Source: Colwellia sp. 20A7 (GTDB taxonomy: Bacteria; Pseudomonadota; Gammaproteobacteria; Enterobacterales; Alteromonadaceae). From it: DNA of 64,000 bases. Made by a program: the position numbers and the translations under genes. Numbering within the stretch: position 1 is the stretch's first letter; every line of letters starts with the position of its first letter. The DNA lies in assembly GCF_009832865.1 (NCBI RefSeq), contig NZ_CP047130.1, forward strand, positions 2,480,001-2,544,000, read 5' to 3'. The notes beneath the pieces were generated by a model. That model saw only the letters and a list, made by a program, of their open reading frames with translations, was not told where the DNA came from and made no database searches. This document shows positions 39,719-49,925 of the stretch, piece by piece.

Positions 39719-40186
39719 ATGTTAAAAACCATTGTGCCATTTATTTTTACTACCTTGATAGCCACTCTGCTTGTGTGTATTGTTTCTACCCAAATAATCT
39801 TAGCTGACGTGCAATCATTTGGGCTTAGTATTTCCACCGAAGTACGTTTTAATGCCACTATTCAAGATTTACTCGGACTAGCGCCTGCTTTATATCTATT
39901 AATTTCAATTGGTTTTTTAGTTGGTTTTATTATTGCGAGGTACGCTCATCAACTTATTGGGGGAAACAGAGCTATTTGGTATATTGCCGTTGGCATGACT
40001 TCTTTTCCTATAACTATGTATCTTATCCAATACTTTATGGGATTAACGCCAATCGCCTCGGCACGAACGCCTCTAGGACTCTTTTTAACGACTTGCTGCT
40101 GTATCATTTCTGCATGGCTATTTGCCTTTTTAACATCACATTCTGCTGCTAAACCTAGTTACTTGGGAAATAATAATGAACAATAA
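39719..40186 (+). CDS. Four-helix inner-membrane protein of unknown function
   Basis: 155 residues from the chosen start, with four hydrophobic segments (IVPFIFTTLIATLLVCIV, LYLLISIGFLVGFIIA, AIWYIAVGMTSFPITMYLI, LGLFLTTCCCIISAWLFAFL). I do not recognise a family. The frame opens at 39659, but the ATG at 39719 has AAAGG upstream. It overlaps the start of the sugar dehydrogenase gene by 11 bases, so the two are translated together; it may help anchor or pass electrons from that enzyme (inference). Confidence 0.8.
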   Translation: MLKTIVPFIFTTLIATLLVCIVSTQIILADVQSFGLSISTEVRFNATIQDLLGLAPALYLLISIGFLVGFIIARYAHQLIGGNRAIWYIAVGMTSFPITMYLIQYFMGLTPIASARTPLGLFLTTCCCIISAWLFAFLTSHSAAKPSYLGNNNEQ

Positions 40187-41294
40187 TACCCTTACAATAA
40201 AAAAACTCTACATGAGCTTCTTTATGTTGATTACCAGTGCTATTACTTGTGCGGAAACACAAAACAAAGAATACAACGTATCAACGATAGTCGAAAATTT
40301 GAAATACCCTTGGTCGATCGCCTTTTTGCCTAATAATGATATGTTAGTGACTGAACGTATAGGCGCCTTAAGAATAATTAGAGATGGTAAGCTACTTGAA
40401 AAAGCCATTTCTGGCTTACCTGATATTTATGTCGATGGCCCCGCATGTTTATTCGATATATTGTTAGATCCTAACTTTGAAAAAAATCAAAAGCTTTATA
40501 TCTCATACAGTGCAGGAACAGCCAGTAACAATTTTGTAGCCGTAATGAGCGCAACATTGCAAGGTATGACATTACAGCAAACAAAAGTGATATTTACAGG
40601 TTCAAGTAGAAATACGCCACATCATCATGGCGCAAGAATGACCTTTCTGCCTGATGGTACGCTTCTTATCACAGCGGGCGACGGCTTTAATTTTCGTGAA
40701 CAAGCACAATCCCTAGAAAGCATGTTAGGGAAAGTATTGAGAATTAACACTGATGGCAGTATTCCTAAAGACAATCCGTTTGTTGGTCAAAATAATGTAA
40801 GGCCTGAAATATACAGCTATGGCCATCGTAATCCACAAGCTATTTTAGTCAGTAAAACGGGAGAAGTTTGGCTCCATGAACATGGCCCTCAAGGCGGTGA
40901 TGAATTAAACTTACTTAAATCAGGCCTTAATTACGGGTGGCCTGCTATTAGTTATGGTATCGACTATTCAGGGGCGCTAATTTCTCCATTCACCCAAGCA
41001 AAAGGTATGCAGCAACCTGTTACCTATTGGATACCTTCAATTGCGCCTGCAGGAATGACTGAATATCAAGGTGACATTTTTCCACAGTGGCGAGGAAACT
41101 TATTTATCGCCGCGCTCGCAGGAAAAAGTGTGAGGCGTTTAAGCTTAGTTGATAATTCAGTGGTCAAAGAAGAAACGATGTTGGTTGAGCGCCAACAACG
41201 AATACGAGATATAAGAACCAGCCCTGATGGCTACCTTTATGTTTTAACGGACAGTAAACAAGGACAACTATTAAAGTTATCCCCTGCTCTATAA
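40176..41294 (+). CDS. PQQ-dependent aldose-sugar dehydrogenase-like protein
   Basis: 372 residues. A signal peptide (MLITSAITCA) puts it in the periplasm. The six-bladed propeller of the GSDH/YliI family is visible through KYPWSIAFLPNNDMLVTERIG, a histidine in TPHHHGARMTFLPDG, GDGFNFREQAQ, YGHRNPQAI, and EHGPQGGDELN with LNYGWP. Family members oxidise aldose sugars using PQQ. No PQQ synthesis genes are here. The preceding membrane-protein gene overlaps it by 11 bases. Confidence 0.88.
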   Translation: MNNNTLTIKKLYMSFFMLITSAITCAETQNKEYNVSTIVENLKYPWSIAFLPNNDMLVTERIGALRIIRDGKLLEKAISGLPDIYVDGPACLFDILLDPNFEKNQKLYISYSAGTASNNFVAVMSATLQGMTLQQTKVIFTGSSRNTPHHHGARMTFLPDGTLLITAGDGFNFREQAQSLESMLGKVLRINTDGSIPKDNPFVGQNNVRPEIYSYGHRNPQAILVSKTGEVWLHEHGPQGGDELNLLKSGLNYGWPAISYGIDYSGALISPFTQAKGMQQPVTYWIPSIAPAGMTEYQGDIFPQWRGNLFIAALAGKSVRRLSLVDNSVVKEETMLVERQQRIRDIRTSPDGYLYVLTDSKQGQLLKLSPAL

Positions 41295-41449
41295 AATTAA
41301 CTTTTCACTCGCCTTTATCATTCTGGCGGTAATCCACACAATTTAACAAGCTTTGTCCAAAATGATGTAGCTATATCTGTTTCACCTGGCAATGCTAGGT
41401 GCACTACCAGTATATTACTCGTTAATTGTAAAACGTTTATAAAGCTCGT

Positions 41450-43072
41450 CTAAATTTTGAATTTCGTTACATGATCATTTAGCTGAACAGCAAACTGAGC
41501 AAGCGCTTGTGTTGCCATTTTAATTTCTTCAGCGCCAATACCCGTTTGGTATGACAACTCTTTAATTTCAACAACTTGCTTACCTACCTCTGCCGCAACA
41601 CAACTTTGTTCTTCTGCTGCACTGGCAATTTGTGAATTCATATCAATAATTTGATAAACAGCACTTTTTATCTCTGCTAGTGCCTGTTGCACATCCATTG
41701 TTTGAGATACGATAGTTCCGGCTTGACGACGGCCAATTTTCATTGACTCTACAGAAGCTTTTGCACTTTCTTGTACTTTACTTATTTTTTCTTCAATTTC
41801 TGCAGCCGACTTTTGCGTATTAGATGCTAAGATACGTACCTCATCAGCAACGACTGAAAAACCTCGACCAAATTCACCTGCACGAGCAGCTTCAATAGCG
41901 GCATTAAGCGCCAGTAAATTGGTTTGATCTGAAATACCTTTTATAACAGCAAGTATTTCAGTAATCTCTTCTGTGTTGTCAGCAAGCTCAGAGATAATAA
42001 TAGATGTGTTGTCTAGATCTGTTTCTAATCCCTTCACACCTATCGAAGATTGCTCTGCTTTCAAAGTACCTTCATCAACAAGTAAGCGAGCAGCTTCAGT
42101 TGCTTCAGCAGCAACATTTGTATTTTTAGCAACATCTTCTGCGGTAGCATGCATTTGACTGATCGCTGTTGCAATTTGTTCTGTTGATTGACCTTGCTCT
42201 GAAATATTATTTTTTGTTTGAACTGAAATGGATGCTAACTCCTCAGAGGCAGTTGCCTGAGAATCAGCAGAATCTGATATTTGTTTCATCATGGTCTTAA
42301 GTTTATCAACCATGAGTTGCATTGCTAAATAAATACCGGTCTCTTTTCCTGTATGTTCAAACTTAATACTCAAATCGCCACCAGCAATTTTACGTGTGAG
42401 TATTTCTATATCTCTCGGTTCGCCCCCAATAGGCTTTAAAATTGATAAAGTAATCTTCCAACTCAGTAATATCGCCAAAATCACGGCTATTGCGACCAGT
42501 ATGATCAAGTTATTAATTGCTGATTTACCTTGTGCTAATGAATTCTTGGTAAATTCGTTCGCTTTATTTGAAGCAAAATCCTCAAGCTTTAATAGTCGAC
42601 TATGTAAATCGCGAATATGCGCCGCACCTTCATTTACTGTAATCTTTCTAGCTTTGACTCTTTTACCCTCTTTCATCAAAGCAATCACTTCATTTCTGAT
42701 TGGTTTCCACTTAATGAAATTTTCTTTAAGTGCTTTTATCTCAGATTGATCACCTAGAAAACGTTCATTTAATACTGAAAAATACTGCAGTGCTTCTTTT
42801 TCAATGTCAGCAACATCTGCAACCGCGCTATTAATTTGCTCTAGTGAGTTTGCAAGTGCTACATCTTTCATTGATCGATGCATACCAGTTATAGAGCCTT
42901 CTACTTTTGCAATAGCAACACTAACTGTGAAGGGATGTTTGTAAAGTAATTCTGTGTAACTAGAGAGTGATTGCATCTGCTTAACAGCTATGGCTGTCAT
43001 AATTAATAAAATAATAATAACGATAGAAAAAGCAGCCGCTAATCGTTTTCCTAGTGACAAATTGTCAAACAT
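41450..43072 (-). CDS. Methyl-accepting chemotaxis protein
   Basis: 540 residues. Membrane helix near 10-33, a periplasmic four-helix-bundle ligand domain (about 34-190), second helix about 187-208 ([22 protein letters not shown]), HAMP domain ([22 protein letters not shown]) and the long cytoplasmic coiled coil. The signalling tip is [22 protein letters not shown], which contacts CheA/CheW. It lacks a C-terminal CheR-tethering pentapeptide. Ligand unknown. Single gene, minus strand. Confidence 0.93.
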   Translation of the reverse strand: MFDNLSLGKRLAAAFSIVIIILLIMTAIAVKQMQSLSSYTELLYKHPFTVSVAIAKVEGSITGMHRSMKDVALANSLEQINSAVADVADIEKEALQYFSVLNERFLGDQSEIKALKENFIKWKPIRNEVIALMKEGKRVKARKITVNEGAAHIRDLHSRLLKLEDFASNKANEFTKNSLAQGKSAINNLIILVAIAVILAILLSWKITLSILKPIGGEPRDIEILTRKIAGGDLSIKFEHTGKETGIYLAMQLMVDKLKTMMKQISDSADSQATASEELASISVQTKNNISEQGQSTEQIATAISQMHATAEDVAKNTNVAAEATEAARLLVDEGTLKAEQSSIGVKGLETDLDNTSIIISELADNTEEITEILAVIKGISDQTNLLALNAAIEAARAGEFGRGFSVVADEVRILASNTQKSAAEIEEKISKVQESAKASVESMKIGRRQAGTIVSQTMDVQQALAEIKSAVYQIIDMNSQIASAAEEQSCVAAEVGKQVVEIKELSYQTGIGAEEIKMATQALAQFAVQLNDHVTKFKI

Positions 43073-43303
43073 AAAAATTCCTTCTGTTTATAAATTAAAT
43101 AACAATCGATTTGAAATAAAGTTCAGATGCTAAGTATCTTGTTAATATGCATACATTCATTGAGATATATTAGTATTCCCTATTGGGTATTTCTTATAAA
43201 ATTTTTAAATTATAGTAATTGATAAAAAACCAACACAAGTATCTGCATTAATTTTTAAGTTTGATCATTAACTTTTGTTTAAAAAATAATTTAAAGGTTA
43301 ATA

Positions 43304-43846
43304 CTATATTGTTCGCTTAGCATCTAAGCCAAGAAATTTATCTACTGATAAAAAGCCTGGTCCTCGTGCAAAAATTACTAATAATGAAGCTGCCCACCAA
43401 GATGCAGGATTAATCCAATGATCTAATGTTGGAAAAACCGCAAGCTGAATAAACATTGTCATACCAATCAAGCCTAATGCTGCAAAGCGAGAAAACAAAC
43501 CGATAATCAATAAAATTGGTAGTACTACTTCAACAACACCCGCCACAACAGCAAGTAATTCAATTATTGTTACCGTAAGTGAACCATCAACATAATCTAA
43601 TGTTTGAGGATCACAAAGAAGTAATGCTCCGTCTCTTATTGGATCTGGACAAAAGAACTCATATTTAAATAGGTCATATTTATCAACATTAAATTGTAAA
43701 AAGCCATCCCATTTACTTAACCCTGAATCGAGAAATACCTTAGCCACCATAAAGCGAATGGATAATAACGCCAAAGGCTCTAGAAACCGTGATAACTGCT
43801 CACCCATTTGTACATACAATAATTGTAATTTTTTAATCATGGTCAT
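43304..43846 (-). CDS. DoxX-family membrane protein of the bufferin operon
   Basis: 180 residues with about four membrane helices. DoxX features include PLALLSIRFMVAKVFLDSGLSKW near the start and GVVEVVLPILLIIGLFSRFAALGLIGMTMFIQ. It is the last gene of the bufA-bufB-bufC group, 46 bases after bufC, with ribosome site AAGGA before the ATG. DoxX proteins commonly close DUF692/DUF2063 operons (Hvf, bufferin), possibly for redox or export support; their exact job there is not settled. Confidence 0.88.
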   Translation of the reverse strand: MTMIKKLQLLYVQMGEQLSRFLEPLALLSIRFMVAKVFLDSGLSKWDGFLQFNVDKYDLFKYEFFCPDPIRDGALLLCDPQTLDYVDGSLTVTIIELLAVVAGVVEVVLPILLIIGLFSRFAALGLIGMTMFIQLAVFPTLDHWINPASWWAASLLVIFARGPGFLSVDKFLGLDAKRTI

Positions 43847-43892
43847 GCTATTTCCTTATTTTATTTATTATTTATGTTTTTAATTTATTTTT

Positions 43893-44735
43893 TTAATTAA
43901 TGTTAATTTCTAATAACTCATTTTGTAAGCAAGCAGTAAAAGCATCACTTACTTCAAAGTTTTCATCTAGCGCAATAGCGGCATCAAAAGCCTCCCCCAA
44001 CGTTCTACCGGTACCTTGCAAAGCCTGCATAAGTGCAACCTCAGCAATAGAAAGTAAACGGGCTTGTACAGCACCTTGCAAACGCCATAACATCACAAAA
44101 CCATCGGCTAATGATTCAGTTGTCACAGCATCATTATTATTTGTTTTTAACGAAACCCATTCAGAAAAGGCATTTTCTCTTACACTCAGCAATAACACAC
44201 TTGGGTTAAGTTTTACTTTAAGATCAGTAAACTCAACTTCTTGCTCAATTAAGTGTGTAACATACTCTATGGTTAATGTTTCGCTTGAATCGGCACTCAT
44301 CAAACTCATTAACCACGCATAATCTAAACGTGCGATATCAGCTAAGCTAACGTATAAATTAGCAAAATTTTTCTGAGCTACAACCAGGCTAAAAGTATCA
44401 TTATCTTCAAGCTCACTACCTTTAACTTCAATATCTTTAATTAGCTCTGTAATAAAATCAGGAAAGTTCTTTCCATATCCAACCAAGGTGCCTTGCTCTG
44501 GTGGAAAATGGTCAACATAAAGTCGTGCCATTTTTCTAAAGTCATCACTACCTAGCTTTTTTTCGCACATAGGAAAATTAGCAGCTAAAGCATCAACACA
44601 GCCTTTATAAAACCCGTTGCGATAAACAGCCATTCGCTCTAAATGAGATGAATTTTCACAAAAAGGTGCCATTACACTAAGATCACCATGGCGTAAATAG
44701 CGAGTAAAAGCATCAATGTATTGAGTAGTACTCAT
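43893..44735 (-). CDS. Bufferin-type MNIO partner protein (DUF2063, BufC/HvfC-like)
   Basis: 280 residues. The N-terminal DUF2063 domain (FTRYLRHGDLSVMAPF, RMAVYRNGFYKGCVDALAANFPMCEKKLG, YVDHFPPEQGTLVGYGKNFPDFI) is called putative DNA-binding in databases. In MNIO systems it acts as the recognition partner that brings the precursor peptide to the enzyme. The frame is open upstream to 44786, but the ATG at 44735 shares its A with the bufB stop (TAATG), which fits coupled translation and gives the usual N-terminus. The C-terminal half is less conserved. Confidence 0.88.
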   Translation of the reverse strand: MSTTQYIDAFTRYLRHGDLSVMAPFCENSSHLERMAVYRNGFYKGCVDALAANFPMCEKKLGSDDFRKMARLYVDHFPPEQGTLVGYGKNFPDFITELIKDIEVKGSELEDNDTFSLVVAQKNFANLYVSLADIARLDYAWLMSLMSADSSETLTIEYVTHLIEQEVEFTDLKVKLNPSVLLLSVRENAFSEWVSLKTNNNDAVTTESLADGFVMLWRLQGAVQARLLSIAEVALMQALQGTGRTLGEAFDAAIALDENFEVSDAFTACLQNELLEININ

Positions 44736-45688
44736 TAGCGAATCATTTCTTGATGAGGCATATTTAAATTTTTTTGTCCTGTGCATTGGTCTAAATAATC
44801 TTGAGCTGTTTTACGTTCGCTCATCAGATCAGCAAACGACGGAATATTCGCATCTCGCTCAACCAATACAGGTGTTTGACCAAATAACCCTAACGCTTGT
44901 TCCAATAATTTCCAGACTGGTGGTGCAACTGCTGCTGCATGGCTGTCAATTAATAGTGACTGACCAAGGGTAGGATCGGGATCATGCCCAGCAATATGTA
45001 TTTCTCCAACAAGATCAGCGGGTATCTGCTTTAGGTAGTTCAGCGCATCAATGCCTGTATTTTTACTGCTGATATATAAATTATTAATATCAATCAACAA
45101 ACCACAACCTGATCTCCTAGCAGCCTCAACTAAAAATTGAGGTTCGTCCATATCACTTATAAAATCTAAATAGTTACTTGGGTTTTCAATTAAAATAGAC
45201 CGACCAATACCTGACTGGTAACAATCAACACCATCAATTAATGATTGCAATGCATCTTGTGTTCGAGGTAAAGGCATTAAATCTGCAAAATATTTACCCT
45301 CTGATTTAGACCATACCGCATGCTCAGATACTAACACTGGTTGAAATTCATCAATCAGTGTTTTCACTTGCTTAGTATGATCAGTCATGGCTTTATGATC
45401 AGAGCCTAGCGAACCACCAACACCATGAAAACTGATATTATGATTTTCACGAACCGCTCTCAAATAATTTAGTCGAGGGCCACCGACAACAAAATAATTT
45501 TCAGTATGTACTTCAAACCAAAGATTATTATTTGAGGATGAAGTTTGCACAGGTAGTGATAAAATATCGTCAAGGTGTTCAGGTTTTAAACTTAAACCGG
45601 CACCTAATTTATCCACAGCAATAACTTGCTGAGGATAATTATTTTGGGAATAATGTAAATTATTAACCTTCAAGTGAACCTGTGCCAT
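44735..45688 (-). CDS. MNIO peptide-modifying enzyme (DUF692, BufB/HvfB-like)
   Basis: 317 residues. A multinuclear non-heme iron oxygenase with TIM-barrel fold (DUF692). It converts cysteines in the partner peptide to heterocycles such as 5-thiooxazole in bufferins. Metal-binding and conserved segments seen: [71 protein letters not shown] and [11 protein letters not shown]. Its start overlaps the precursor gene by 26 bases and its end overlaps bufC by one base, so all three are tightly coupled. Confidence 0.92.
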   Translation of the reverse strand: MAQVHLKVNNLHYSQNNYPQQVIAVDKLGAGLSLKPEHLDDILSLPVQTSSSNNNLWFEVHTENYFVVGGPRLNYLRAVRENHNISFHGVGGSLGSDHKAMTDHTKQVKTLIDEFQPVLVSEHAVWSKSEGKYFADLMPLPRTQDALQSLIDGVDCYQSGIGRSILIENPSNYLDFISDMDEPQFLVEAARRSGCGLLIDINNLYISSKNTGIDALNYLKQIPADLVGEIHIAGHDPDPTLGQSLLIDSHAAAVAPPVWKLLEQALGLFGQTPVLVERDANIPSFADLMSERKTAQDYLDQCTGQKNLNMPHQEMIR

Positions 45689-46010
45689 TAGGTGTTACAA
45701 TTGATTCACATGTGCCTTTAGGTGAATATGTCCACGCATTCGCTTGGAAATCTGATGTTGAAGTGCCCTCACAACTAGTACCAGCACCTGCTTTACAATC
45801 ATTCTCACCCGCTAAAGCAATGCCAAAACATTTATCTTTACGTCCACGAACTTTGTCACCCGCTATCCAGTTAGTAATTTGTTCTTGTACTTTTGGTGAT
45901 GCCCCTTCTGCAACCGTTAATTGGTTATTAGGACCTGCCATTGCACCTGTGCTTAACGCTGCAACTGATGCACCAACTAATAAAGCTTTAGTTAAATTTA
46001 CTTTTTTCAT
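45663..46010 (-). CDS. Bufferin-type RiPP precursor (DUF2282, BufA1-like)
   Basis: 115 residues. Signal peptide residues 1-25 ([16 protein letters not shown]), then a soluble part with four cysteines at 61, 72, 80 and 101 in the family pattern [24 protein letters not shown] and PKGTCES. Members are post-translationally modified and exported proteins that bind copper or other metals and protect cells. Ribosome site AGGAG lies seven bases before the ATG. First gene of the operon; the promoter should lie in 46011-46276, where I see no clear operator. Confidence 0.9.
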   Translation of the reverse strand: MKKVNLTKALLVGASVAALSTGAMAGPNNQLTVAEGASPKVQEQITNWIAGDKVRGRKDKCFGIALAGENDCKAGAGTSCEGTSTSDFQANAWTYSPKGTCESIVTPNGTGSLEG

Positions 46011-46276
46011 TTGTATACTCCTGATTAAAATATTATTTCTTGTTTCATCGAGGGTTATTAATGAAAAAAGTTAATAACAGTCACATTCTCAAAACAAGTA
46101 CATTAAGGATAAGTCATATCCCTGTATTAGCAATTTAAGAGACCTATACTTATAATAAATCATTTCAAAGTAATTTTAATTAGTTGAAATTACTTGAAAA
46201 TAATCAGTAATTATTATTCATTATCACTATTAATTTATAATTAAACAAAACTTTGCTCTATGTTACCTACCCTTGT

Positions 46277-46587
46277 TCACCCTTTATCAGTTTGTTTTTC
46301 TACTAACGCTTTAAAGGCGAGTATTTCTTTAGCACAATATTTCATCGTAAGTTCAAATTGTTTTTTTGAATCATCACTTATTGTAGTTTTAATGGTGTGG
46401 TCAACAATACTTGGTAAGAACAACAATGACTTAGCCGTTCTATCCTCGGGGTTTTTAATAGCACTATTTGGGATTTTCACATCAAGGCAGGTTAATAATT
46501 TAATATTTATATCAATACCTTGCTCAACTTCATCACAAAAGCAAAGAATGAAAATAATACCGCAGTAAAAAAAACAGATAATTTCAT
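46277..46587 (-). pseudogene. Small exported protein gene broken by a one-base change in a homopolymer
   Basis: A good start (ATG at 46587-46585 with GAGG upstream) begins a signal-peptide-like sequence, but the frame stops after 26 codons. A -1 shift at the T8 run (A8 on plus, 46567-46574) joins it to an open frame that runs to the TGA at 46277. The joined product is about 103 residues: hydrophobic leader, then DEVEQGIDINIKLLTC and a helical C-terminus (FELTMKYCAKEILAFKALVEKQ). One extra T would restore it. It may be a sequencing error, a real pseudogene or a phase-variable gene. Family unknown. It lies between bufA and the TonB receptor. Confidence 0.5.
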
Positions 46588-47131
46588 TAGAACCTCAATA
46601 AAGCTTCGTAGCACAGTAAAGGTGTAGATAAGCGTTAACTAACACTCGCAATAGTGACGTTAATTGGATGGTATGGGTGATTTGATTAGTAGAAGTAGTT
46701 GGTAAAATATATTTAATCAATTTAAACCTTACATTATATTTCTGACAGTTATATTTCTGATAGTTATGTTCATTATATTAACCTTGCATTGTTAATAAGC
46801 TCTTTATTTCTTTAGATTATTACTTAGATAAAAATAATTAAACTTCTTTTAATATTTGTTATGTTCAATAATAAAAAATAAAAGTATACATATAAAACAA
46901 TAATAATCATTTAGTTAGAGCGTATCACTGAACAAATAAAGCACAACAGCAGGATAAATTTTAATCCAACGATAAACTTACCTCAGCATATTGAACTTTA
47001 TTCACATATTTTGAATAAATAATTACGATTTATCGTTTCTTTTTATTCGTATATATTGCTAGGATGTTGGCAACATACTGTGATTAACACAACTATAAAA
47101 AATATAATAAAACACAAACAGGGGCATTATT
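46588..47131. other. Intergenic region upstream of the TonB receptor
   Basis: 544 AT-rich bases holding the receptor promoter. A 15-base direct repeat occurs at 46736-46765. A weak Fur-box-like AT stretch near 46910 is not good enough to call. Confidence 0.5.
46736..46765. repeat. 15-base tandem direct repeat
   Basis: ATATTTCTGACAGTT (46736-46750) followed at once by the same unit with one C-to-T change (46751-46765), in non-coding DNA upstream of the TonB receptor. Could be a pair of binding half-sites or a simple slippage duplication. Confidence 0.6.
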
Positions 47132-49672
47132 ATGCAACATTACCGTATAAACACATTAGCACTAGCCATTACTTTAGCTGTTAGCGCTCCAAGCATTGTA
47201 AGTGCACAAGAATCACAAGAAACAACCGCTGAAAACCTTGAACGCATTTCTGTATTAGGCTCACGTGTATCTAACCGTACTTCTACAGAGTCTTCTTCTC
47301 CTATCGATTTAATTGACGCAGATGATTTAAATAAAGGTGGTTTTACTGAACTTGGTCAAAGTTTACAAGCAACAGCACCGTCATTTAACTTTACGCGTAC
47401 ACAAGTTTCTGATGGCTCTGATTTATTCAGACCGGCAACACTGCGTGGCTTGCAACCTGATCAAACATTAGTGTTAATTAATGGTAAACGTCGTCATAAT
47501 CAATCTATCTTTGGTCTGAACGGTACTGTTGGCGCAGGCGCTGCAGGCACTGATATGAACGCTATTCCACTAACTGCATTGAAAGGTGTTGAAGTATTAC
47601 GAGATGGCGCTGCAGCACAATATGGCTCAGATGCTATCGCGGGTGTTATTAACTTATCGCTTAATAACTCTACTGGCGTTACCACTGGTTATGTTCAATA
47701 CGGCGGTACAAGTGAAGGTGACGGAGATACCCTTTCTACCGGTTTAAACCGTGGTTTTGAGCTAGGTGATAATGGCGGATTCATTAACTTATCACTTGAA
47801 TACCGTGATGCCGATGGTACTAACCGTGCTGAGCGCGATACTGGTGGCTCACTTGACGTAGAGCCTGGCACATTATCTGATGAAGTACGTTGGGGCCAAG
47901 GTAATTCAGCGAGTGAATTCACTTCGCTGTTTTATAATATGGCAATTCCTTTTGGTGATAACGAGCTATATTCATTTGGTGGCTACTCTGAGCGCACCGC
48001 GTTAGGGAATGGCTTTTACCGTAACTTTAACGAAGCGTCTAAAAACGTAACACAAGTATACAGCGATGGTTTTTTACCACGCATTTATAATGAAGCAGAA
48101 GATACGTCTGTTGCGGTAGGTTTAAAAGGTGATATTAACCCTGAATGGACTTACGATGTTTCAGCAGTATATGGCGAGAACCAATATGATTTCTCTTCTC
48201 GTAATACGTTAAATGCCTCTTACGCTGCTGAGTATTTATTTAATAACCCAGAAGCAAGCGATACTGAAATTGCCGCGAACTCAGGCCCATCTGGCGGTTA
48301 TTCTGGTGGTTTCAGATTCGATCAAACAACGGTTAATCTTGATATTAACGGTATCGTGGATATTGGTCGTAGTGAACCGCTTTATGTGTCAGTAGGCGCT
48401 GAATATCGTAAAGAAAACTACGAAATCGTTGCAGGTGAAGAATCTTCATATGCGTGTGGTTTAGCCAATATGGATACCTCATATCCTTCGGTTAACGACC
48501 CTGAGCAATTCGCTGAATGTGGTTTTCAGGCTTATAACGGTTTACGTCCAGAGGCAACCAACGACAGTGACCGTAACAGCTACGCATTCTATACAAACGT
48601 TGAAACTATGATTAACGATGCTTGGAATGTTAGCGGTGCACTTCGTTATGAAGATTTCTCTGATGCAGGTGATGACATCATTGGTAAGTTAGCCACTCGT
48701 TATGAATTTAACGATGATTTTGCGGTACGTGCAGCGGTATCAACTGGCTTTAGAGCGCCTTCTCTTCAACAAAGTGGCTACACAGCGTTCACAACGAACT
48801 TAGGCTCAGACGGAACACTAACGCAATCATTCACAGCGACAACAGGCTCAGCATTCCCAAGTGCATTAGGCGTTGATAGTTTAGAACTTGAAACATCTAA
48901 AAACTTAAGTGCTGGTTTTGTTTATGATGTGAGTAGCGAATTATCATTAACCGTAGACTTTTACCGTGTAGAGATTAAAGACCGTATCAACTTAGGTAGT
49001 TTACTATCCGCTGACGATGTTGCCTTTAGTGCTGACGCTGTAACCGCTCTTCAAGCAACTGGTGCTGTACAAGCCAACTACTTTTCAAACTCAGTAGATT
49101 CAACAACACAAGGTGTTGATATTATTGCGTCATATCGTACCGAGCTTGATGGTGCTAACGTAGCAGTAACATTTGCAGGTAATATCAACGATACAACCAT
49201 TGATAATGTTAACGCTTCTGAAGGTATTCCTGAAAGTGTTGCCTTAGATGACCTACAACGTAGCTTCTTAACTGACGGACAACCGGGCGAACGTGCAACA
49301 CTAACCTTCGATTATGGACGTGACGCATACATAGCAACGCTACGCTTTAATTATTTTGGCGAAACTGATGTTAAATATTTCGGTAATGACCATATTTCAT
49401 TACCTGGAGAGTTGTCACCAACAGGATCATTTAAACCAACAAGTACTGTAGAGTCTGCTGTGTTAGTTGACTTAAATGTAAGTTACAAAATTAACGAAAT
49501 ATTGTCACTTTCTGTCGGTGCTGATAATTTATTTGATCAAACACCAGATGAATTAGGTGACGACGAAGTACTTAACTTTATTACCAATGGAGCCTTTAAA
49601 TACCCTGTACGTGCATTGCCTTACGGCTTTGACGGCAGAACGTATTATGCTAAATTAAGCTTTAGTTTTTAA
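47132..49672 (+). CDS. TonB-dependent outer-membrane receptor
   Basis: 846 residues. Signal peptide (LAITLAVSAPSIVSA), TonB-box-like region (LERISVLGSR), plug domain (about 45-190) with RPATLRGLQPDQTLVLINGKRR, LKGVEVLRDGAAAQYGSDAIAGVINL, then a 22-strand barrel ending in YYAKLSFSF with the terminal phenylalanine typical of outer-membrane proteins. Substrate unknown; the sequence groups with receptors of marine bacteria that import large organic or siderophore-like molecules. Strong SD AGGGG precedes the ATG. Divergent from the bufferin operon. Confidence 0.93.
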   Translation: MQHYRINTLALAITLAVSAPSIVSAQESQETTAENLERISVLGSRVSNRTSTESSSPIDLIDADDLNKGGFTELGQSLQATAPSFNFTRTQVSDGSDLFRPATLRGLQPDQTLVLINGKRRHNQSIFGLNGTVGAGAAGTDMNAIPLTALKGVEVLRDGAAAQYGSDAIAGVINLSLNNSTGVTTGYVQYGGTSEGDGDTLSTGLNRGFELGDNGGFINLSLEYRDADGTNRAERDTGGSLDVEPGTLSDEVRWGQGNSASEFTSLFYNMAIPFGDNELYSFGGYSERTALGNGFYRNFNEASKNVTQVYSDGFLPRIYNEAEDTSVAVGLKGDINPEWTYDVSAVYGENQYDFSSRNTLNASYAAEYLFNNPEASDTEIAANSGPSGGYSGGFRFDQTTVNLDINGIVDIGRSEPLYVSVGAEYRKENYEIVAGEESSYACGLANMDTSYPSVNDPEQFAECGFQAYNGLRPEATNDSDRNSYAFYTNVETMINDAWNVSGALRYEDFSDAGDDIIGKLATRYEFNDDFAVRAAVSTGFRAPSLQQSGYTAFTTNLGSDGTLTQSFTATTGSAFPSALGVDSLELETSKNLSAGFVYDVSSELSLTVDFYRVEIKDRINLGSLLSADDVAFSADAVTALQATGAVQANYFSNSVDSTTQGVDIIASYRTELDGANVAVTFAGNINDTTIDNVNASEGIPESVALDDLQRSFLTDGQPGERATLTFDYGRDAYIATLRFNYFGETDVKYFGNDHISLPGELSPTGSFKPTSTVESAVLVDLNVSYKINEILSLSVGADNLFDQTPDELGDDEVLNFITNGAFKYPVRALPYGFDGRTYYAKLSFSF

Positions 49673-49710
49673 TGGCTAACACCACTCACTAAGTCAATAA
49701 GGCTCTCTGA

Positions 49711-49738
49711 AAAACGCAGTTAATTACTGCGTTTTTTT
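49711..49738 (+). terminator. Terminator after the TonB receptor gene
   Basis: Stem AAAACGCAGT (49711-49720) / ACTGCGTTTT (49726-49735), loop of five, continuing T run to 49738. Confidence 0.9.
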
Positions 49739-49925
49739 ATGCTATTTTTTTGTCCTTTAGTGACAATATTTATTTTGCTAAAACAGACTAAATTACAATA
49801 ATAATGCTTGCATGCTTGTAAATTGAGCATACAATCGCCATCTTAATAGTAAGCTGATTTGAAGCAGTAAATTATTAAAAATATTTTAATCTCTTAAAAA
49901 CGTATAAGTAACATATAGGACTGAC

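Noticed and set aside
46260..46568. Plus-strand frame of 102 codons
   Set aside because: Lies opposite a minus-strand frame with better protein features and a ribosome site; the plus frame lacks a start signal.
46900..46925. Possible Fur box upstream of the TonB receptor
   Set aside because: Only a partial match to the 19-bp Fur consensus in very AT-rich DNA; not above what is expected by chance.
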